Source of the DNA: CAZSCF01 sp964605365
Lineage (GTDB): Bacteria; Patescibacteriota; Minisyncoccia; Moranbacterales; UBA2206
Reading direction: 5' to 3'
Length of the DNA stretch: 64,000 bases
Assembly: GCA_964605365.1 (NCBI GenBank)
Contig: CAZSCF010000001.1
Coordinates: 1-64,000 of the forward strand
This document shows positions 60,288-64,000 of this stretch, in pieces. A program made the position numbers and the translations under genes. The notes under the pieces were generated by a model. That model searched no databases. It saw only the letters and a program-made list of their open reading frames with translations, and was not told where the DNA came from. Positions within the stretch are counted from its first letter, which is position 1; the number at the start of each line of letters is the position of its first letter.

Positions 60288-61763
60288 CTAATCTTTCTTA
60301 AGTATTCTGCGAATATGACTCTTAGCGTCGGATGTAACTACAAATCTCAGCCAATCACGGTTGGGCTTTTTTCTTTCTTTCGACGTTATGATCTCTATAA
60401 CCTCGCCATTTTTTATTTTGTAATCCAGGGGGACCATCTTGCCGTTTGCCTTGGAGCCAATGGTTCTATTGCCAATCTCGCTGTGAATCCTATAGGCAAA
60501 ATCTATAGGAGTGGCATCTTCTGGAAGATCGATAACGTCTCCCATGGGAGTAAAAGCAAAAATATGATTTTTAAAAAAATCAAATTTTAATGTTTCGATA
60601 AATTCATCATTATTTTTCCCCAATTCCATCTGCCAATTTTTTAATTGTTCTATCCATGCAAATGTTTCTTTTGGTATACCGGATTCTTTTTTTGTAAAAA
60701 AATTTTTCCAATCTTTTTTATTCTCACTGTAAATCCAGTGAGAAGCAATTCCAAACTCTACTTCATCGTGCATTTTTTTTGAGCGGATTTGTATTTCCAA
60801 AAATTTTCCTTCCGGAGCAAAAATTGTTGTATGGATGGATTGGTATCCATTAGGTTTAGGAAGAGAGATGTAATCTTTTATTCGTCCTATCATAGGTCGG
60901 TATTTTCGATGTACTACTCCTAAAGTTTCGTAACAAGAGGCAATATCTGAAACAATAATTCGAATACCAGCTAGATCGTATATTTTATTTATATCCATAT
61001 CATGAGTTTTGAGTTTTTGGTAAAGACGATAGACGGCCTTATTTCTTCCGTAAATTTCCAGCACTTTTATGTTTTCTTTGTTCAATTCCTTTTTGAGAGT
61101 GGAAATAACCCGTTCAATATTGTTTTTTCTTAATTTGTATTCTTTCTCTTCCAGCTCTTTAATTTCCTTGTAGTTTTCTGGGTCAAGATGTTTAAATGCC
61201 AAATCTTCCAATTTCAACTTTATGTCTCCAATTCCCAGTCGATTGGCAATTGGAACATAAACTTCCATTGTTTCCATAGCGATAGTTTTTTGTTTTTGAA
61301 ACGGGAGCGCATCCAGCGTCTCCATATTATGCAGCCGATCAGCCAACTTAATAATAACAACTCTGATATCCGAAGCCATGGCCAAGAACATTCGACGCAA
61401 ATTTTCAATATAAAGCTCTTCCTTGGTTTCTTTCAATCTTATTCTGCCCAACTTGGTAACACCATTTACGATAAAGGATATTTCCTCCCCGAAATTAGTA
61501 GCTATTTCTTCCAGGGTGACTTCCGTGTCTTCCGGAACATCGTGCAAAAGAGCAGCGGCAATGGTTCTGGATCTCATTCCGAGTTTAGCCACATTTAAAG
61601 CGGTATAAAGAGAATGTTGAATATAGTCTTCTCCGGATTTTCTTTTCTGGTTCAAATGGGCTTTTTGGGCAAATTCAAAAGCGTCCCTGATACGTTTTTC
61701 TCTTTCGGGGGTTTTTTCAGATCTCAAATTATTCAAAACATCTTCGATTGTAATTATATTCAT
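60288..61763 (-). CDS. rel: (p)ppGpp synthetase/hydrolase, Rel/SpoT family
   Basis: 491 aa. The HD hydrolase domain has RKSGEDYIQHSLYTALNVAKLG and AALLHDVPEDTEVTLEEI; the synthetase has YDLAGIRIIVSD...YRPMIGRIKDYISLPKPNGYQSIHTTIFAPEGKFLEIQIRSKKMHDEVEFGIASHW; a TGS domain (~395-455) is followed by a short helical tail. The long C-terminal ACT/zinc-finger part of full-length Rel is absent. Controls the stringent response. It converges on parB with a 31-nt gap. Confidence 0.95.
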   Translation of the reverse strand: MNIITIEDVLNNLRSEKTPEREKRIRDAFEFAQKAHLNQKRKSGEDYIQHSLYTALNVAKLGMRSRTIAAALLHDVPEDTEVTLEEIATNFGEEISFIVNGVTKLGRIRLKETKEELYIENLRRMFLAMASDIRVVIIKLADRLHNMETLDALPFQKQKTIAMETMEVYVPIANRLGIGDIKLKLEDLAFKHLDPENYKEIKELEEKEYKLRKNNIERVISTLKKELNKENIKVLEIYGRNKAVYRLYQKLKTHDMDINKIYDLAGIRIIVSDIASCYETLGVVHRKYRPMIGRIKDYISLPKPNGYQSIHTTIFAPEGKFLEIQIRSKKMHDEVEFGIASHWIYSENKKDWKNFFTKKESGIPKETFAWIEQLKNWQMELGKNNDEFIETLKFDFFKNHIFAFTPMGDVIDLPEDATPIDFAYRIHSEIGNRTIGSKANGKMVPLDYKIKNGEVIEIITSKERKKPNRDWLRFVVTSDAKSHIRRILKKD

Positions 61764-61844
61764 AATATTCTATTCTCTTCAATTCTTAGTATAATTTAGG
61801 AAAAGTCAAAAAACAAGACTTGCTCGAGAAGAAAAAGAAAAAAT

Positions 61845-61871
61845 GATTAAAAACGCCTCGCTGGGCGAGGC
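61845..61871 (-). terminator. Intrinsic terminator of topA
   Basis: GCCTCGC-CCA-GCGAGGC on the minus strand, followed by GTTTTTAATC; it separates topA from rel. Confidence 0.85.
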
Positions 61872-61878
61872 AATAATT

Positions 61879-64000
61879 TTAGGTTGCATAATTACATTCT
61901 TTATTGGAACATTTTTCTTTACCTTTGGCAGCAAAAGTCAAAAGAGAGTTACATTTTGGACATTTGTTGCCAGTAGGTTTGTTCCACATAGCAAAATCGC
62001 AATTAGGATAAGCATTGCAACCGAAAAAAAGTCGGCCGCGTTTGGATTTTCTTTCAACAATATCTCCTTTGCCGCATTTAGGACATTGAATGCCTGTTTT
62101 TTTTTCGATTTTCTTGATATTTTTGCATTCCGGATACTTTGAACAGCCCAAAAAAGTTCCAAATCTTCCTCTTTTTACAACCATTGGCGCGCCGCATTTT
62201 TCACAAATTTCTCCGGAATTTTCTTCGTCAACCTTTTTTTCAGTATCGGTTTTTTCGGTATAGCGACAATTAGGATAATTTGAGCAAGCAATAAACTTTC
62301 CAAATCGACCAAGTTTTATAATCAAATCCCCGCCGCATTCCGGACAACTTTTGTTTAACTTTTCTTGAAAATCTTCTTTTTTGATAGTTTTGGTTTTGGT
62401 CAATAAATTTTTATGAAAAGGTTCATAAAAATCTCGAATAACCGGAACCCATTCTTTTTTTCCGTCTGCGATCTCGTCCAGATCTTCTTCCATTTTGGCA
62501 GTAAATTTATAATCCACAATATTACTGAAATGCTCCACCAGAAGATCGGAAACCAGAAAACCAATTTCTTCCGGAAAAAGTCTTTTATTTTCATCTTTGG
62601 AAACATATTTTCTTTCAATGATAGTGGAAATTGTTGGAGCGTAAGTTGAAGGCCTCCCGATTCCAAATTCTTCCAAAATTTTAACCAAAGTAGCTTCGCT
62701 GTAACGAGTCGGTGGCTGAGTAAATTTTTGTTCGGAAACAACTTTAATCAAATTTAAAACATCTTTTTCTTTTATCTCTGGTAACAAGTTTTCCGCAACC
62801 GGTGATTTGTTTGCGTAAATTTTCAGATATCCATCAAATTTTATGGTTGAGCCGATGGCGCGTAAAGTATAATTTTCTTTCGATTTTTCCTGAGAAGCGT
62901 CAATATCGCAAATTATGGAATTCATTACGGCCGGAGCCATTTGAGAAGCAATCATTCTTTGCCAGATTAGCTTATAGAGGCGATATTGCTTTGGATCCAA
63001 GTATTCTTTGATGGATTCGGGGTCATTTTCCGGATTGCTTGGACGAATAGCTTCATGAGCTTCTTGTGCACCCTTGGATTTGGTTTTGAAAAAGCGGGGG
63101 CTTTCCAAAGAATAATTTTGTCCGAATTTTTTATCAATGATTTTTTTGGCGGAGATCAAAGATTCGATAGAAAGATTGAAACTGTCGGTTCTCATATATG
63201 TAATAAGACCGACCGGACCACCTTTGCCTAAAGATATTCCCTCGTAAAGTTGTTGGGCAATCATCATTGTTTGCTTGGCGGAATATCCTAATTTGCTAAT
63301 AGCATCCTGCTGAAGAGTGGAAGTAATATATGGCGGTAGAGGATTTTTTTGCAACTCTTTTCGAATAATCTTATCGGCTTTATAGTTGGCTTTTTCCAAA
63401 AAATCAACAATTTTTTTGGCTTGTTCATTGTTTTTTATGCCGAGCTTGCCAACGGTCTTGCCATTTTCTTTAGAAAGTTTGGTTCCAAATCTTTCTGCTT
63501 TTTTGGTTTCAAGTTTAGCTTCGATAGCCCAATATTCATCGGGTTTGAAATTTTGGATCTCTCTTTCCTTTTCTACAATTAAACGCAAAGCCACAGATTG
63601 AACGCGTCCAGCACTGAGGCCGCGCCTGACTTTTTTCCAAAGAAAAGGGGATAACTCATAACCTACCAAACGATCAAGTACGCGCCTGGCTTGTTGCGCA
63701 TCAACCAAACTTAAATTAATACTTCTTGGATTATCCAAAGCTTTTTCAATAGCAGTTTTGGTTATTTCATGAAAAACAATTCTTTTGGGCAATTCTTTTT
63801 TATCAAGGTTCAACGCCTCGGCCAAATGCCAGGCGATGGCTTCTCCCTCGCGATCCTCGTCAGTTGCTAAAATCACTTCTTCTGATTTTTGGGCTAATTT
63901 TTTGAGATCTTCAACCCTGTCCTGGGATTTTGCCGGAATAATATATTCGGGCTCAAAATTATTTTCAATATCAATACCCATTTTTTTGGTTGGCAAATCG
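61879..64000 (-). CDS. topA: DNA topoisomerase I (5' partial)
   Basis: The frame runs off the window end; preceding codons still read DLPTKKMGID, so the real N-terminus (~60 residues with the first TOPRIM strands) is outside. Visible: LATDEDREGEAIAWHLAEAL of the TOPRIM site, RVLDRLVGYELSPFLWKKVRRGLSAGRVQSVALR, the active-site Tyr in GLITYMRTDSFNLS, and four C-terminal Cys4 zinc ribbons (CPECGGDLI...; CEKCGAPMVVKRGRFGTFLGCSKYPEC; CPKCGKGDIVERKSKRGRLFFGCNAYPNC; and a last CPKCNSLLTFAAKGKEKCSNKEC). It relaxes negatively supercoiled DNA. Confidence 0.97.
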   Translation of the reverse strand, partial: DLPTKKMGIDIENNFEPEYIIPAKSQDRVEDLKKLAQKSEEVILATDEDREGEAIAWHLAEALNLDKKELPKRIVFHEITKTAIEKALDNPRSINLSLVDAQQARRVLDRLVGYELSPFLWKKVRRGLSAGRVQSVALRLIVEKEREIQNFKPDEYWAIEAKLETKKAERFGTKLSKENGKTVGKLGIKNNEQAKKIVDFLEKANYKADKIIRKELQKNPLPPYITSTLQQDAISKLGYSAKQTMMIAQQLYEGISLGKGGPVGLITYMRTDSFNLSIESLISAKKIIDKKFGQNYSLESPRFFKTKSKGAQEAHEAIRPSNPENDPESIKEYLDPKQYRLYKLIWQRMIASQMAPAVMNSIICDIDASQEKSKENYTLRAIGSTIKFDGYLKIYANKSPVAENLLPEIKEKDVLNLIKVVSEQKFTQPPTRYSEATLVKILEEFGIGRPSTYAPTISTIIERKYVSKDENKRLFPEEIGFLVSDLLVEHFSNIVDYKFTAKMEEDLDEIADGKKEWVPVIRDFYEPFHKNLLTKTKTIKKEDFQEKLNKSCPECGGDLIIKLGRFGKFIACSNYPNCRYTEKTDTEKKVDEENSGEICEKCGAPMVVKRGRFGTFLGCSKYPECKNIKKIEKKTGIQCPKCGKGDIVERKSKRGRLFFGCNAYPNCDFAMWNKPTGNKCPKCNSLLTFAAKGKEKCSNKECNYAT

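Noticed and set aside
61843..62142. Plus-strand 99-aa ORF
   Set aside because: Antisense to the zinc-ribbon end of topA; Phe-rich shadow.

Overview
The window is AT-rich and densely packed, with short intergenic gaps and genes on both strands. It most likely comes from a Candidate Phyla Radiation (Patescibacteria/Parcubacteria-like) bacterium. This is inferred from compact housekeeping gene order, many small membrane-anchored cell-wall enzymes, an Elp3-type radical-SAM/GNAT enzyme, short proteins relative to their families (ATP synthase delta, Rel without an ACT domain) and weak Shine-Dalgarno use. It is a scaffold from an assembly: five runs of exactly 100 N occur, and three of them are flanked by identical 55-bp copies, so they are unmerged contig overlaps.

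Layout. 1-7.4 kb: envelope and secreted enzymes (beta-helix/LCAT-like lipase, lysozyme-like protein, two glycoside hydrolases, C39-like peptidase) and two small genes. 7.5-9.7 kb (minus): infC-rpmI-rplT and smpB-ssrA (tmRNA). 9.9-14 kb: argS, glycosyltransferase, Nudix hydrolase, AmpD-like amidase. 14-18 kb: a T-box leader, a GxxExxY protein and ileS. 18-26 kb: recO, a DUF11-type surface protein, tgt, rarA, tRNA-Ala, a DHH phosphoesterase and a Nudix-kinase fusion. 26-34 kb: glyS, Nif3-like, M16 peptidase, AI-2E transporter-like, rsmI, metG, tatD. 34-41.4 kb: a complete F1Fo ATP synthase operon, continued by a GGDEF protein and a beta-carbonic-anhydrase-like protein. 43-47 kb: leuS, an abnormal tRNA-Pro locus and mnmA. 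47.5-52.5 kb: a tightly overlapping run (nucleotidyltransferase, yvcK, HAD, NRAMP, rlmN). 52.5-55.4 kb: yjbQ and elp3 divergent from a Trm9/ALKBH8-like methyltransferase. 55.4-60.3 kb: a new small Cys-rich gene, uppP, folD, a tRNA-Leu array with a GIY-YIG gene, parA, parB. 60.3-64 kb (minus): rel and topA, the latter running off the end.

Translation dominates: five aminoacyl-tRNA synthetases, tRNA and rRNA modification enzymes (Tgt, MnmA, Elp3, Trm9-like, RsmI, RlmN), trans-translation, and three tRNA loci. Elp3, the Trm9-like enzyme and MnmA could together build a wobble-uridine modification of the mcm5s2U type.

The most unusual property is palindromic DNA. At least five families of short palindromes are scattered through the window, several inserted in frame inside essential genes (argS, ileS twice, tgt, leuS, rlmN, elp3), inside the T-box leader and inside tRNA copies. 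An exact 20-bp palindrome can be seen as clean insertions in duplicated tRNA-Leu pieces. Two further copies of an 80-90 bp hairpin with a conserved loop and compensatory stem changes look like an undescribed structured element. A complete tRNA-Pro sits inside the anticodon loop of another tRNA-Pro.
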